Of a stretch of DNA of 64,000 nt, positions 55,305 through 64,000 are shown one piece after another. The position numbers and the translations under genes were made by a program. Each line of letters starts with the position of its first letter. Positions within the stretch are counted from its first letter, which is position 1. Where the stretch lies: NCBI GenBank assembly GCA_017436345.1, contig JAFSDH010000008.1, forward strand, positions 109,839 through 173,838. Reading direction: 5' to 3'. Below the pieces are notes generated by a model. That model made no database searches. It was not told the origin of the DNA and saw only the letters and a program-made list of their open reading frames with translations. Origin of the DNA: Bacilli bacterium (GTDB taxonomy: Bacteria > Bacillota_I > Bacilli_A > RF39 > UBA660).

Positions 55305-55359
55305 TATTATCAATCTCCGAATTTTATAAAAATATATTTATTAAGCTTACTATAAAGAA

Positions 55360-55395
55360 AACGAGTAACCGGACTTACGCCTAAAGCTACTCGTT
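55360..55395 (-). terminator. Hairpin after mgtE, possible terminator
   Basis: AACGAGTA and TACTCGTT arms with a 20-nt loop rich in GC (minus strand GCTTTAGGCGTAAGTCCGGT), followed by TTCTTTA. The long, GC-rich loop is unusual for a simple terminator in this genome. Confidence 0.5.
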
Positions 55396-55440
55396 ACATA
55401 TATATTATATCATTCTTCTAAAATTGATGTAAGTAAAAGT

Positions 55441-56784
55441 TTAAATATTTAAAAGTAAACATGCAATTTTAAAATAAATCATTAAACTACCAGCATCAAC
55501 AATAGTAGTGATTAAAGGACTAGCCATAACTGCAGGATCTAATTTAAACTTTTCAGCAAATATTGGTAAAATTGAACCAATTGCTTTTGCTAAGAAAATA
55601 GTTAATACAAGTGTTAATGAAATAACTAAAGATACATCAAAGGCAATATTATCTATATAAAGTAACTTCAAGAAATTACAAAAAGCAAGAGTTAAACCAC
55701 AGAAAAATGAAATTCTAAGTTCTTTCCAAATTACTTTAAATAAGTCCTTAAATTCAACTTCATCAAGCGATAAAGCACGAATAACAGTAACTGATGCTTG
55801 ACTACCTGCGTTACCACCAGTCCCCATTATCATAGGAATAAACGCTGTTAAAATAACATATGTACCCAAGGCATTTTCATAACTAGAAATAATTTTTCCT
55901 GTAAAAATAGAACTAATCATTAAAAATAATAACCAGGGCATTCTACTTTTATAAATACTCCAAATACTTTGTTTTAAATATGGAGTTTCACTTTCAGTTG
56001 GTAACATCCCAGCAATTAATTCCATATCCTCACTAGCTTCTTGTTCCATGATGTCCATAACATCATCAATTGTAATAATACCAACAAGTAACCCTTCACT
56101 ATCAACTACTGGTAAAACATTATAGTCATAATCTTGGAAAACTTTAACAACATCTTCTTGATCCATTAAAGTTGTAATAGGATGTTCACACTCTTCCATA
56201 ATATCATCTATTAATTCAAATGGATTATTAATAAGTAAATCTTTTACTGATACAGTTCCTAATAATTTTCTTCTGTTATCAGTAACAAAACAGTTATCAA
56301 AACTTACAATCTCATCAGCTTGTTTTCTAATTCTTTCAATTGATTGTTTAATGCTAAGTCCTTTTTTCAAATGAATATACTCAACAGTCATCAAAGATCC
56401 AGCCGAATTCTTTGGATATTTTAAAAGTGCATTAATATCATCTCTAACACTTTTATCACATTTACCAAGCATTTTTTGAACAACACCTGCACTCATTTCT
56501 TCAAATAAATCAGCAGCATCATCACTATACATATCTTCAATAATATCAATTGCTTCTTTAGTAGTTAAAGCTATGATTAAATCATGTTGTAAATCTATAT
56601 CAAAATTAGCAAATACATCACTAGCTATATCTTTAGGAAGCAAACGAAATGCTTGTTTTAAGAGATTAATTGGTAAATCTCCTATTAAAACAGAGATGTC
56701 ATAATCATTCATATCTTTATAAATCTTTTTGATTTCACTAAACTTTTTTTCTTCTAATAATTTTTTAAAATCTTTTAAGTTCAT
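55441..56784 (-). CDS. mgtE: MgtE-type magnesium transporter
   Basis: A 447-residue protein: N domain (residues 1-130, with LPINLLKQAFRLLP and EMSAGVVQKMLGK), two CBS domains (VKDLLINNPFELIDDIM, VGIITIDDVMDIMEQEASED), and five C-terminal membrane helices with GTGGNAGSQASVTVIRAL, the pore signature. The N domain and CBS domains gate the pore on cytosolic Mg2+. The ATG at 56782-56784 has AAAAGGGTGATTACT upstream; a longer frame begins 12 codons before. Stand-alone gene. Confidence 0.93.
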   Translation of the reverse strand: MNLKDFKKLLEEKKFSEIKKIYKDMNDYDISVLIGDLPINLLKQAFRLLPKDIASDVFANFDIDLQHDLIIALTTKEAIDIIEDMYSDDAADLFEEMSAGVVQKMLGKCDKSVRDDINALLKYPKNSAGSLMTVEYIHLKKGLSIKQSIERIRKQADEIVSFDNCFVTDNRRKLLGTVSVKDLLINNPFELIDDIMEECEHPITTLMDQEDVVKVFQDYDYNVLPVVDSEGLLVGIITIDDVMDIMEQEASEDMELIAGMLPTESETPYLKQSIWSIYKSRMPWLLFLMISSIFTGKIISSYENALGTYVILTAFIPMIMGTGGNAGSQASVTVIRALSLDEVEFKDLFKVIWKELRISFFCGLTLAFCNFLKLLYIDNIAFDVSLVISLTLVLTIFLAKAIGSILPIFAEKFKLDPAVMASPLITTIVDAGSLMIYFKIACLLLNI

Positions 56785-56862
56785 AGTAATCACCCTTTTC
56801 TTTTTAATTCTTATACACAAAATTTTCCATATTATATCACAAAACTATAAAAATGAAAACAT

Positions 56863-57573
56863 TTATTTAATAAGGTCTTTAACAACCTCACTGGCGATAA
56901 TAAGTCCCATACATGACGGGACAAAAGATAAGGAGCCAGGAACCCTTTTTTTATATATTTCATCACTACAACAAGAAAAGTCTTCAATCTTTATCGGTTC
57001 TTCTTTTGAATAAACAACTTTTAAAGATTTTATATCTCTTTTTTTAAGTTCCCTACGCATAACTTTAGCAAGAGGACAAACACTAGTCTTATAAATATCA
57101 GTAATTTCAAAACGGGTTGGATCAAGTTTATTGCCAGCCCCCATTGCCGAAATAATTGGAATATTTCTTTCTTTAGCATCCATAATAATATCTATTTTAG
57201 ATGAAATAGTATCTATTGCATCAACAATATATGAAATATCATCAGTAATAATATCAGAATGATTATCTGGTAAATAAAACTCTTCATAAATAGTAATATT
57301 ACAATTAGGATTGATGTCAAGCATTCTTTCTTTCATAACTTCTACTTTACTAAGACCAACCGTCTTTAGAGTTGAATGAATCTGTCTATTAACATTTGAA
57401 AGAGAAATTTTATCACTATCCACCAAAACAAAATTTTCTATACCACATCTTACTAAAGCTTCACAAACATAGCTTCCTACTCCACCAACACCAAAAATAA
57501 GAACCTTTGATTGCTTTAACTTATTCATATTATTAACTCCAAGTAATAACTCACTTCTTGAAAATTGATTCAT
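56863..57573 (-). CDS. tcdA: tRNA threonylcarbamoyladenosine dehydratase (TcdA/CsdL)
   Basis: A 236-residue E1-like protein: VLIFGVGGVGSYVCEALVRC nucleotide loop, VNRQIHSTLKTVG with the catalytic Arg, VDAIDTISSKIDI, and the C-terminal PLAKVMRRELKKR motif typical of TcdA. The enzyme dehydrates t6A to ct6A on ANN-decoding tRNAs using ATP. AGAGGTGATGTGA precedes the ATG. Independent gene; sulfur-donor partners (csdA/E) are not nearby. Confidence 0.9.
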   Translation of the reverse strand: MNQFSRSELLLGVNNMNKLKQSKVLIFGVGGVGSYVCEALVRCGIENFVLVDSDKISLSNVNRQIHSTLKTVGLSKVEVMKERMLDINPNCNITIYEEFYLPDNHSDIITDDISYIVDAIDTISSKIDIIMDAKERNIPIISAMGAGNKLDPTRFEITDIYKTSVCPLAKVMRRELKKRDIKSLKVVYSKEEPIKIEDFSCCSDEIYKKRVPGSLSFVPSCMGLIIASEVVKDLIK

Positions 57574-57675
57574 TCACATCACCTCTAAACTGATTATAAC
57601 ACAAGAAAAGAAAAAAAATCTTTTATAATTATTGTTTTTATATTATAATATAAAACAATTTAAGGAGGGGAAAAT

Positions 57676-59010
57676 ATGTCAATAAAACCACCAAAACCAA
57701 CAGGAGCTTCTTTTAAAGATCCAACGTTCGATCAATTTCCTAATCCAAGAGGAAAAAAAATAAATAAATACCCTTTTAAAGATCTTTGTGTTGTTTATAT
57801 TGGAAATAAAGATGAAATACAAGAAGTAACTATTTGTAGAAAAGAAAATAATCAATATATTGATTTATTAAGCGAAACAAGCTATTCCAAGAATCAAGAA
57901 AATAATGACATTCAAGTTTTAAAAGAATTCACTTTAGTTAGTTTATTAAGTAAAACTAATATAAAATCAAAAGATTTAATTTTAGAAAATGGATATCTTA
58001 CTGATGAAACATTAATAACTCTATATAAAGCATTAAATGAAGATACAGAATTAAAATATAAAGATTTCACTTATCATCGTGGACCTGTATGGCATGATTG
58101 TCCATCATTTTGTTTTTTATTTAAAAATAAAGATCATATCTTTGAAAAAGAAGAAAAAGATCAAGACCTAATAAAATTAAATCTTGCACTTTCTATTGGT
58201 AATAAAATACCAATAATTACTGGTGAAAAAGGTATTGGAAAATCAACACTTAGAAATAAATTAAATAATTGTATAACAGATACTAATCCATATATGAAAA
58301 ATAAAGAAATATGGACTATCGATTATAAAGAATTAATTAAAGGTACAATAACTAATAAACATATAGAAGAAAGACTTATTAAAATACAAAAATTTTTCTC
58401 GCGCTTTAATAACAGAATATTATTTATTGATAACGCTGATTTAGAAAATGAAACATTCTTAAGTAATGTTATAAAAATAAATAGTGAAAATTTACGAATT
58501 ATTTTAATTAGTGATAAAAAACTAGAAAAAGAAAATATAGATACTAATACATTTGAATTAATTGATATTTCTAAACCAAAAGAAAAAGTAATAAATGCTA
58601 TATTACTAAAGAAAATAATAGAAGAAAGTGAAAAAACAAACTTAAAAAGTGATTTTAATAGCGAAGAACTTGATGAATTATTGTCTATCTTATTTCATTG
58701 TGACGATAAAAATTCAATAAATATAGTAGAAAATGAAAATAATCCAAAACTAGGAACAACAATAATTAAAAATGCTTACAAAATAGCTATAGCTTTAAAT
58801 GATCCAGAAGTGACTGTTAATCATTACATTGAAGCTATAAAACAAGATAATGTTTCAATGGATAATCAAAATAAAAATATAGCTGTACGAAGATTAGATA
58901 ATTTAGATGTAAATGTTAAAATAAGAAAAATAAGTGAAGAAGAACAAAAAGAAAATCAAAAAAAGAAATCAACATTAAAAGATAAAATAAAAACTATTTT
59001 TAGGAGGTAA
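57676..59010 (+). CDS. AAA paralogue 2, Walker B with D-N, 444 aa
   Basis: N-terminal domain with FKDLCVVYIGNKDEIQEV and VTICRKE, the same as paralogue 1 and 3, then DLIKLNLALSIGNK, Walker A GEKGIGKSTL near residue 181, Walker B RILFIDNADLENE (Glu to Asn at the catalytic position), and a long C-terminal helical part rich in Lys. An N-terminal Pro-rich extension (PPKPTGASFKDPTF) is unique. The altered Glu suggests slow hydrolysis or a static partner. GAGGGGAAAAT before the ATG. Its end holds the Shine-Dalgarno of paralogue 3. Confidence 0.75.
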   Translation: MSIKPPKPTGASFKDPTFDQFPNPRGKKINKYPFKDLCVVYIGNKDEIQEVTICRKENNQYIDLLSETSYSKNQENNDIQVLKEFTLVSLLSKTNIKSKDLILENGYLTDETLITLYKALNEDTELKYKDFTYHRGPVWHDCPSFCFLFKNKDHIFEKEEKDQDLIKLNLALSIGNKIPIITGEKGIGKSTLRNKLNNCITDTNPYMKNKEIWTIDYKELIKGTITNKHIEERLIKIQKFFSRFNNRILFIDNADLENETFLSNVIKINSENLRIILISDKKLEKENIDTNTFELIDISKPKEKVINAILLKKIIEESEKTNLKSDFNSEELDELLSILFHCDDKNSINIVENENNPKLGTTIIKNAYKIAIALNDPEVTVNHYIEAIKQDNVSMDNQNKNIAVRRLDNLDVNVKIRKISEEEQKENQKKKSTLKDKIKTIFRR

Positions 59011-59012
59011 TT

Positions 59013-60275
59013 ATGTTTAAGAAAAAACCTAAATTTATTGAAGAAAAACATTCTTTAGAGGATTTATATATCGCTCATTTAGGATTAAATGAAAAATCAA
59101 CTAAAAGTAAAGAAATAATTATATGCCGTTCAAGAAAAGATAGTATGGGACATAATACATATACAGATATACTAACTAAAAATAGATATCGCTTATTTGG
59201 TGATTTATATGCAAATCATGGAGAACAAATTGTTTTTAATCCTCAAAGTTTAATGTCAATATTAAAAGCAAGTGATTATAAAAACACTTTATTAAATCAA
59301 GGATATATTACTAAAACACAATTAATTGAAATATATAATGCTTTAAATAGTGATAATGGATATATTATTTCTAAAAAAGATGAAGAAAAACAAATTGTAG
59401 CAGAATCATGTACTATTTTAACCCAAAAGACTTTTTCAAATGAACCAGCAATAAATCGTGAAAATGAAATAGAAAAGTTAATGATATCTCTTGCTTTAAA
59501 TAAAAAAATAGCACTAATAGTTGGAAATAAAGGAATTGGTACAACTTCTTTAGTAGAAGAATTAGCATATTTAATTAAAAATAAAAAAGCCCCTGAGTTC
59601 TTACTTGAAAAAAGTATAATTGAAGTAAACATCCCAAGTCTAAAAAGAAAAGAAACTAAAAGAAATACTTTTCAAGATCGCATAAATGAAGTAATAAAAA
59701 GTGCAAAAGAAAACAATGCTATTTTATTTATTGATGAAGCTGATGATATAGTAACACCCAAAGAAGAAAATGAAGACAATATCAACGCTTTAGCAATGCT
59801 TAGATATGCTGCTGAAAGACAAAACTTAAAAATAATAATAACTACAAATAAAAAGAATTATAAAGAATATGAAAATAGTCTTGAATTTAAAAAACAATTT
59901 GATGTTATAGAATTAAGAAGTCTTTCTGAAGAAGAATTAAAAGAAATAATGACAAAGACATTTATCGATCAAAGTCAAAACAATAATATTAAAATAGATG
60001 CAATTCAAGAACAATTACCACAAATCGAAAACATATTACTATCAATAACACAAAATGATACAATTATGACAACTACAGATGAAAACCCTGGTTTTGTTAC
60101 ATCTATAATAAATAAAAGCTTTGCAATTGCTAAAGTAAAAAGACAAGAAGAACTATCTCTTGATAATATAAATCAAGCAATACAAGAACATCCTCAAATA
60201 AATAAAAAGAATAAAGATAAAGCTTTAGAATATTTTAATAAAACAAAAGAAGTACCAAAACAACTAAAAAAATAA
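59013..60275 (+). CDS. AAA paralogue 3, degenerate Walker A, 420 aa
   Basis: N-terminal HSLEDLYIAHLGLNEKSTKS and SKEIIICRSRKD as in paralogues 1-2, then INRENEIEKLMISLALNK. The Walker A place reads VGNKGIGTTSLVEEL near residue 170: the invariant Lys is Thr, so ATP binding is doubtful. Walker B is intact: NAILFIDEADDI near residue 238, followed by sensor-like KIIITTNKKNY. End: NPGFVTSIINKSFAIAKV. It begins 2 bp after paralogue 2 with AGGAGGTAATT, so the pair is coupled. Paralogues 1 and 3 share the end motif NPGFVTSII. Confidence 0.75.
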   Translation: MFKKKPKFIEEKHSLEDLYIAHLGLNEKSTKSKEIIICRSRKDSMGHNTYTDILTKNRYRLFGDLYANHGEQIVFNPQSLMSILKASDYKNTLLNQGYITKTQLIEIYNALNSDNGYIISKKDEEKQIVAESCTILTQKTFSNEPAINRENEIEKLMISLALNKKIALIVGNKGIGTTSLVEELAYLIKNKKAPEFLLEKSIIEVNIPSLKRKETKRNTFQDRINEVIKSAKENNAILFIDEADDIVTPKEENEDNINALAMLRYAAERQNLKIIITTNKKNYKEYENSLEFKKQFDVIELRSLSEEELKEIMTKTFIDQSQNNNIKIDAIQEQLPQIENILLSITQNDTIMTTTDENPGFVTSIINKSFAIAKVKRQEELSLDNINQAIQEHPQINKKNKDKALEYFNKTKEVPKQLKK

Positions 60276-60300
60276 AAGGAAGATTAACAATCTTCCTTTT
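60274..60300. terminator. Bidirectional terminator
   Basis: Twelve-bp stem AAAAGGAAGATT/AATCTTCCTTTT with AAC loop; overlaps the stop of AAA paralogue 3 and serves the convergent gene. Confidence 0.85.
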
Positions 60301-60303
60301 TTA

Positions 60304-61020
60304 TTATAAAGTAAAACTAAAACTACTCTTTAAAAAATCAACAAAGAAATAAACCCCTACCTTATCTTTTTCTTGATAATATAAATAATATTCAAAATCA
60401 TTGTCAATATTATCCAATAAAGACTTATCAACATTAGGTTCGATTTCTAAAATATATTCTTTTATAGCATCAATAATTTTACCATCATTTAAATCATTCT
60501 TAGTAATAATATCTTCCTTAGATAAAAACTTATCATTTTTTATATCATAAGTATATGTCTGAACTGGTAAATTATTTACCTCATCAGTACATAAATTAAC
60601 TTTCATTCTACCAACTGTTATATTTAAAAAATCATCATCAAAATAAATATAATAATCAGAAATATATCTAAGATCATACTTAAAAATACCAGCCCATTTA
60701 GAACAACTATTACTATCTAATAAAGAATTTAAATTATTATTATAATATTCATTACTCTTAGCATTTAAATCATCAAACATATTTATTAACTTAGGATTAT
60801 TACCTTCATATATATATGTCTTAAAAATATGTTTAGATGCATATGGACAGTTATTAATATCATCACATAAAACAATTTCTAAATCTTTTTCTTTAAAATC
60901 GATTGCTTGAGGTAAATGATCAGGGGTTTCCTTATCCTTTGATAAGAAAACCATCACTGATCCAGATACAATCATCACAATAGATAAAACAATAACCAAA
61001 ATACTAACTTTTCTTTTCAT
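60304..61020 (-). CDS. Hypothetical membrane-anchored protein, 238 aa
   Basis: N-terminal helix (VSILVIVLSIVMIVSGSVMVF), then an outer domain with four Cys (LCDDINNCPYASK; SCSKW; LCTDEVN) that might pair. The C-terminal part (YTYDIKNDKFLSKEDII) has the strand-helix plan of DUF3298/RsiV-like domains, a suggestion only. It is directly downstream of the large repeat protein (9 bp) and reads as an operon with it. Confidence 0.6.
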   Translation of the reverse strand: MKRKVSILVIVLSIVMIVSGSVMVFLSKDKETPDHLPQAIDFKEKDLEIVLCDDINNCPYASKHIFKTYIYEGNNPKLINMFDDLNAKSNEYYNNNLNSLLDSNSCSKWAGIFKYDLRYISDYYIYFDDDFLNITVGRMKVNLCTDEVNNLPVQTYTYDIKNDKFLSKEDIITKNDLNDGKIIDAIKEYILEIEPNVDKSLLDNIDNDFEYYLYYQEKDKVGVYFFVDFLKSSFSFTL

Positions 61021-61029
61021 CTTTCACCT

Positions 61030-64000
61030 CTAACCATTACAAGATGGAGATTTTCCATGACAGTTATAAGACTTACTACTATTTAAACAACTATAATATA
61101 TCCATCCATAATTAGGACCATCTGTATGTCCAGAACTATCATACCATGGATTTGTACTAAACCAATCACTACTACTTGCTTCTAAATATCCATACTTATA
61201 ATTACCTGATTCTTTTATAACATAGAACTTAGTTTGACTTAAAATCGCTTTTGTAAACTTATCAGATGAATTAATTTTGGAATGAACAGTAGTTGCACCT
61301 CTAGGAGTTAAACTATCTGGTCCATCAGCTTTACAAACATACATTACAGGACAACCAGAATAATTTGATGCACTACAAGCACTCTTCCATATTGCGTAAT
61401 ATGTCTTATTAGAAGATAAATTTACCGTTGCTCCAGCTGCAGTTGTTGACGTCGCAGAAGCACTAGTACCCCATCCTGAAAAACTAAATCCAGTTTTTGC
61501 AAAACCATTACTTCTTAAAGTAACATTACAAGATGTACCTTGAGCTGTACCATTATATGTTTCGGCAATTGTGCATTCAGACTTAGCTGTACTTCCACTA
61601 GTTGAACTATTACCATTATAAGTAAGTGTTCTAGTTACAGCCCCTTTCTTAGTTACTGCGTAATATGTCGCATTACTTGATACATTCTTAGCAGTACTTA
61701 CATCCCAACTACTTGATGTAGAATTTGTAGCAGTTCCCCATCCTACTACTGTAGGAGTATTAGTTGGAGCTGTTATTGCAGGGGATGTTATACTACAACT
61801 TGTTGCACTATTTCGAATTGTACATTCTTTAGATGCACCACCAGTCGCACCACCATTGTTAGTAAATGTTACTGTTATTTTCTTAGAAGTAACTGCATAA
61901 TATGTTGCATTACTTGATACATTCTTAGCAATACTTACAGCCCAACTACTTGATGTTGCATCAGCACTTGTTCCCCATCCAGTAATTGTAAATCCACTTC
62001 TTGTTATTGCAGGGGATGTTATACTACAACTTGTTGCACTATTACGAATTGTACAATCTTTAGTTGCTCCACCGCTAGCTCCGTTATTAGTAAATGTTAT
62101 TGTTACTTTTTTAGAAGTAACTGCATAATATGTTGCATTACTTGATACATTCTTAGCAGTACTTACATCCCAACTACTTGATGTTGCATCAGCACTTGTT
62201 CCCCATCCAGTAATTGTAAATCCACTTCTTGTTATTGCAGGGGATGTTATACTACAACTTGTTGCACTATTTCGAATTGTACAATCTTTAGTTGCTCCAC
62301 CGCTAGCTCCGTTATTAGTAAACGTTATCGTTATTTTCTTAGAAGTAACTGCATACCACGTTAATGCTGTATCTTTATCAACGTTAACCTTCGCACCACT
62401 TGTCCATCCACTTGCTGCAGTTGTTGATGAATCAGAAGTATTAAATCCTGTAATTGTAAATCCACTTCTTGTTATTGTTGGAAGTGTTATACTACAAGTT
62501 GTTGCACTATTTTGAATTGTACAACTTGCACTAGTTTTACTTAATGTTGCACCATTTGCATTAAATGTAAATGATTTATCTTTAGATGTTATTGCATACC
62601 ATGTTTTTGTAGTAGAATCTCCAACGCTAACAGTCTTTTCGCTCGTCCAACTATCTTTAACTGTTGTTGCACTTGCTGTTGTATTGAATCCTGTAATTGT
62701 AAATCCACTTCTTGTTATTTTTGGAAGAGTTATATTACAACTAGTCTCCGCATTATATAAATCACATGATTTAGATGTAGCACTTAATGTCGCACCATTT
62801 GCATTAAATGTAAATGTTAATGTCTTCTTCCATATTGCATACAACTTTATTGGACTATTTGCTGAATAACTACCACTTGCTGCATAAGCAACATCATGAG
62901 TACTAGCAGTTGTTCCCCATCCCATAAATGTATATCCACTTCTTGTAGGAACAGTTGACTTTAAAGTTAACGCTGTTCCATGTACTTTTCTTTGATCAGC
63001 AGGACATCCAGTTCCTCCATTACAATCAAAAGTTACTTGATATCCAACATTAAAATCATTACTCATTGTGACAGTCTCATTTCCAGCTTTATCAGTTGTC
63101 TTTACCCATAGATAATTTTTACCACCACTACTTGTTTTCTTTAATGTTGATCCGTTTGAAGTACTAGTCCATGAAGTTGGTTTTGTTGTTGTCGTTGTCC
63201 ACTGATATTCAACTTTTCTTACTCCACTTTCAGAATAAAGATTTGTAGCATCAAAATCACTTACTTGAATTTTAGTTGAAACTTCTTTACCAGTTTCTCC
63301 AACATTTATAGTATATGTTCCACCATTTTCATTAAATGTCGCATCATTTGGTTTTAATTTATCTATATTATCTATTTTCTTTTTGACCTCATCACTAGTA
63401 TTTCCAGCCGAATCTTTAATTAAAATACCTAAGTCTTTATTTGTCGTAAATTCTTTCCAATTATCTTTTTGCCAAGATTGTCCCCCATCAAATGAATACT
63501 CAACATCTCCAGAAAAACTATCTTGTGATGTTACATAAACTCTTACGTTTTCATTCGTATAAAAACCTGCTGTATCTTCAGTAATCGCTTCTAGTTTGCT
63601 AACTTTATTAGCATTTGTTTGTGTTTCCAAATCTAGTATCAAACCATCGTATTGACCAGTTGGTAATGTATAATACATTTCATTAACACCAGCACCTATT
63701 GTTCTATCGGAAATACTTGTAGATGAATTAGACATTATACTTGTCCTTATTCCAGAAGTATTACTACTTAAATAAACTTTCATTCCAACTACTTTACCAT
63801 ATTCTTTAAAATTACTATTTAAAGAAATTCTTTGAGCAAAAATAGTAGTCAAATCTGCTTTAGGATAAACTTGATATCCATAAGTAATATTACCAGTTGG
63901 AACAATTGGGTCATATTTTACTTCAACACTACATGTACCAACATTCCCAGCCTCATCTCTAACATATCCATATATTACTGATATACCAGGCTCTACTTCA
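61030..64000 (-). CDS. Large secreted InlB-type repeat protein, N-terminus beyond window
   Basis: The frame is open to the window edge, so the N-terminus is missing. From the edge: Ig-like segments (DEAGNVGTCSVEV), a region of unknown fold with 'EYGKVVGMKVYLSS', an Ig-like part (DSAGNTSDEVKKK, TDKAGNETVTMS), then an InlB B-repeat (VTFDCNGGTGCPADQ...SGYTFMGWGT), followed by about six more related repeats of 76-79 residues with RSGFTITG(F/W), WYAITSK or YYAVTSK and a Cys pair spaced by 8. The last part (NYSGCPVMYVCKADG, KFYVIKESGNYKYGYLEA) resembles an SH3-like domain. No sortase signal or C-terminal anchor. It is markedly less AT-rich in codon choice than its neighbours. It probably is an extracellular adhesin or surface layer protein. 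Confidence 0.85.
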   Translation of the reverse strand, partial: EVEPGISVIYGYVRDEAGNVGTCSVEVKYDPIVPTGNITYGYQVYPKADLTTIFAQRISLNSNFKEYGKVVGMKVYLSSNTSGIRTSIMSNSSTSISDRTIGAGVNEMYYTLPTGQYDGLILDLETQTNANKVSKLEAITEDTAGFYTNENVRVYVTSQDSFSGDVEYSFDGGQSWQKDNWKEFTTNKDLGILIKDSAGNTSDEVKKKIDNIDKLKPNDATFNENGGTYTINVGETGKEVSTKIQVSDFDATNLYSESGVRKVEYQWTTTTTKPTSWTSTSNGSTLKKTSSGGKNYLWVKTTDKAGNETVTMSNDFNVGYQVTFDCNGGTGCPADQRKVHGTALTLKSTVPTRSGYTFMGWGTTASTHDVAYAASGSYSANSPIKLYAIWKKTLTFTFNANGATLSATSKSCDLYNAETSCNITLPKITRSGFTITGFNTTASATTVKDSWTSEKTVSVGDSTTKTWYAITSKDKSFTFNANGATLSKTSASCTIQNSATTCSITLPTITRSGFTITGFNTSDSSTTAASGWTSGAKVNVDKDTALTWYAVTSKKITITFTNNGASGGATKDCTIRNSATSCSITSPAITRSGFTITGWGTSADATSSSWDVSTAKNVSSNATYYAVTSKKVTITFTNNGASGGATKDCTIRNSATSCSITSPAITRSGFTITGWGTSADATSSSWAVSIAKNVSSNATYYAVTSKKITVTFTNNGGATGGASKECTIRNSATSCSITSPAITAPTNTPTVVGWGTATNSTSSSWDVSTAKNVSSNATYYAVTKKGAVTRTLTYNGNSSTSGSTAKSECTIAETYNGTAQGTSCNVTLRSNGFAKTGFSFSGWGTSASATSTTAAGATVNLSSNKTYYAIWKSACSASNYSGCPVMYVCKADGPDSLTPRGATTVHSKINSSDKFTKAILSQTKFYVIKESGNYKYGYLEASSSDWFSTNPWYDSSGHTDGPNYGWIYYSCLNSSKSYNCHGKSPSCNG
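61889..62344. repeat. Two tandem 228-bp near-identical repeats
   Basis: 61889-62116 and 62117-62344 differ at only about seven positions by direct comparison, each encoding 76 residues of the secreted protein. A diverged copy of 237 bp precedes at about 61652. Suggests recent unequal crossing-over or slippage. Confidence 0.85.

Noticed and set aside
55360..55395. Riboswitch for Mg2+ (M-box) or c-di-GMP
   Set aside because: It lies 3' of mgtE, not upstream, and no M-box or GEMM core sequence is present.
61889..62344. CRISPR or DNA-level repeat array
   Set aside because: The repeats are in frame, 228 bp and encode 76-residue protein units.

Overview
The window is strongly AT-rich DNA with Bacillota-type gene content. 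Shine-Dalgarno sequences are of the AGGAGG or GGTGAT type, tRNAs carry an encoded CCA, TGA is used as a stop and TGG as Trp. The envelope genes (an FtsW-type SEDS protein, a VanY/LdcB-type DD-carboxypeptidase, YfhO, a large secreted repeat protein) point to a walled cell. Together with ComEA/ComEC, TspO, YetF, MgtE, YrzE-like and TSCPD proteins, this fits an uncultured, probably gut-associated low-GC Bacilli or RF39-like lineage; the lineage assignment is inference. Most genes lie on the minus strand, in short tight operons separated by strong hairpin terminators, many of which overlap stop codons and serve convergent pairs.

Layout. 1-21 kb is mainly housekeeping: a large 2-hydroxyacyl-CoA dehydratase activase-type protein cut by the window start, a lipid kinase, tRNA-Arg, YfhO, a DD-carboxypeptidase with an HD protein, comEA-comEC, an FtsW/RodA protein, YetF, and an operon of rhodanese lipoprotein, class I amidotransferase, tgt and TSCPD protein. 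21.4-22.9 kb holds a stand-alone reverse transcriptase preceded by a highly structured candidate RNA closed by an 8-bp inverted repeat; it resembles a retron or DRT locus but the RT lacks the obvious retron signatures. 22.9-31 kb carries small accessory genes (a 28-residue tandem-repeat protein, a possible SAM-dependent transferase, GNATs, an SDR, peptidase S51, HD, DUF2441, HAD) and tRNA-Met and tRNA-Thr.

31-39.3 kb is a single-strand array of seven divergent paralogues with an eighth copy at 42.4-43.5 kb. They share an N-terminal helical segment, an HDE(L/I)PW-like motif and a four-cysteine zinc ribbon; I do not recognise the family. 39.4-53.8 kb has DUF1653, TspO, a Tim44-like zinc-ribbon protein, unknown proteins including one with HEEVH, an acyl-CoA ligase divergent from a TetR regulator with a palindrome between them, a two-paralogue operon led by a 32-codon ORF, an M13 peptidase and a NatAB-type exporter. 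53.9-60.3 kb contains three paralogous ClpB-D1-like AAA proteins whose Walker motifs decay in complementary ways, interrupted by an alpha-CTD-like protein, MgtE and TcdA. The right end is a membrane-anchored protein and a very large secreted InlB-type repeat protein that runs out of the window.

The best candidates for undescribed biology are the RT plus structured RNA, the zinc-ribbon paralogue array, and the AAA trio.
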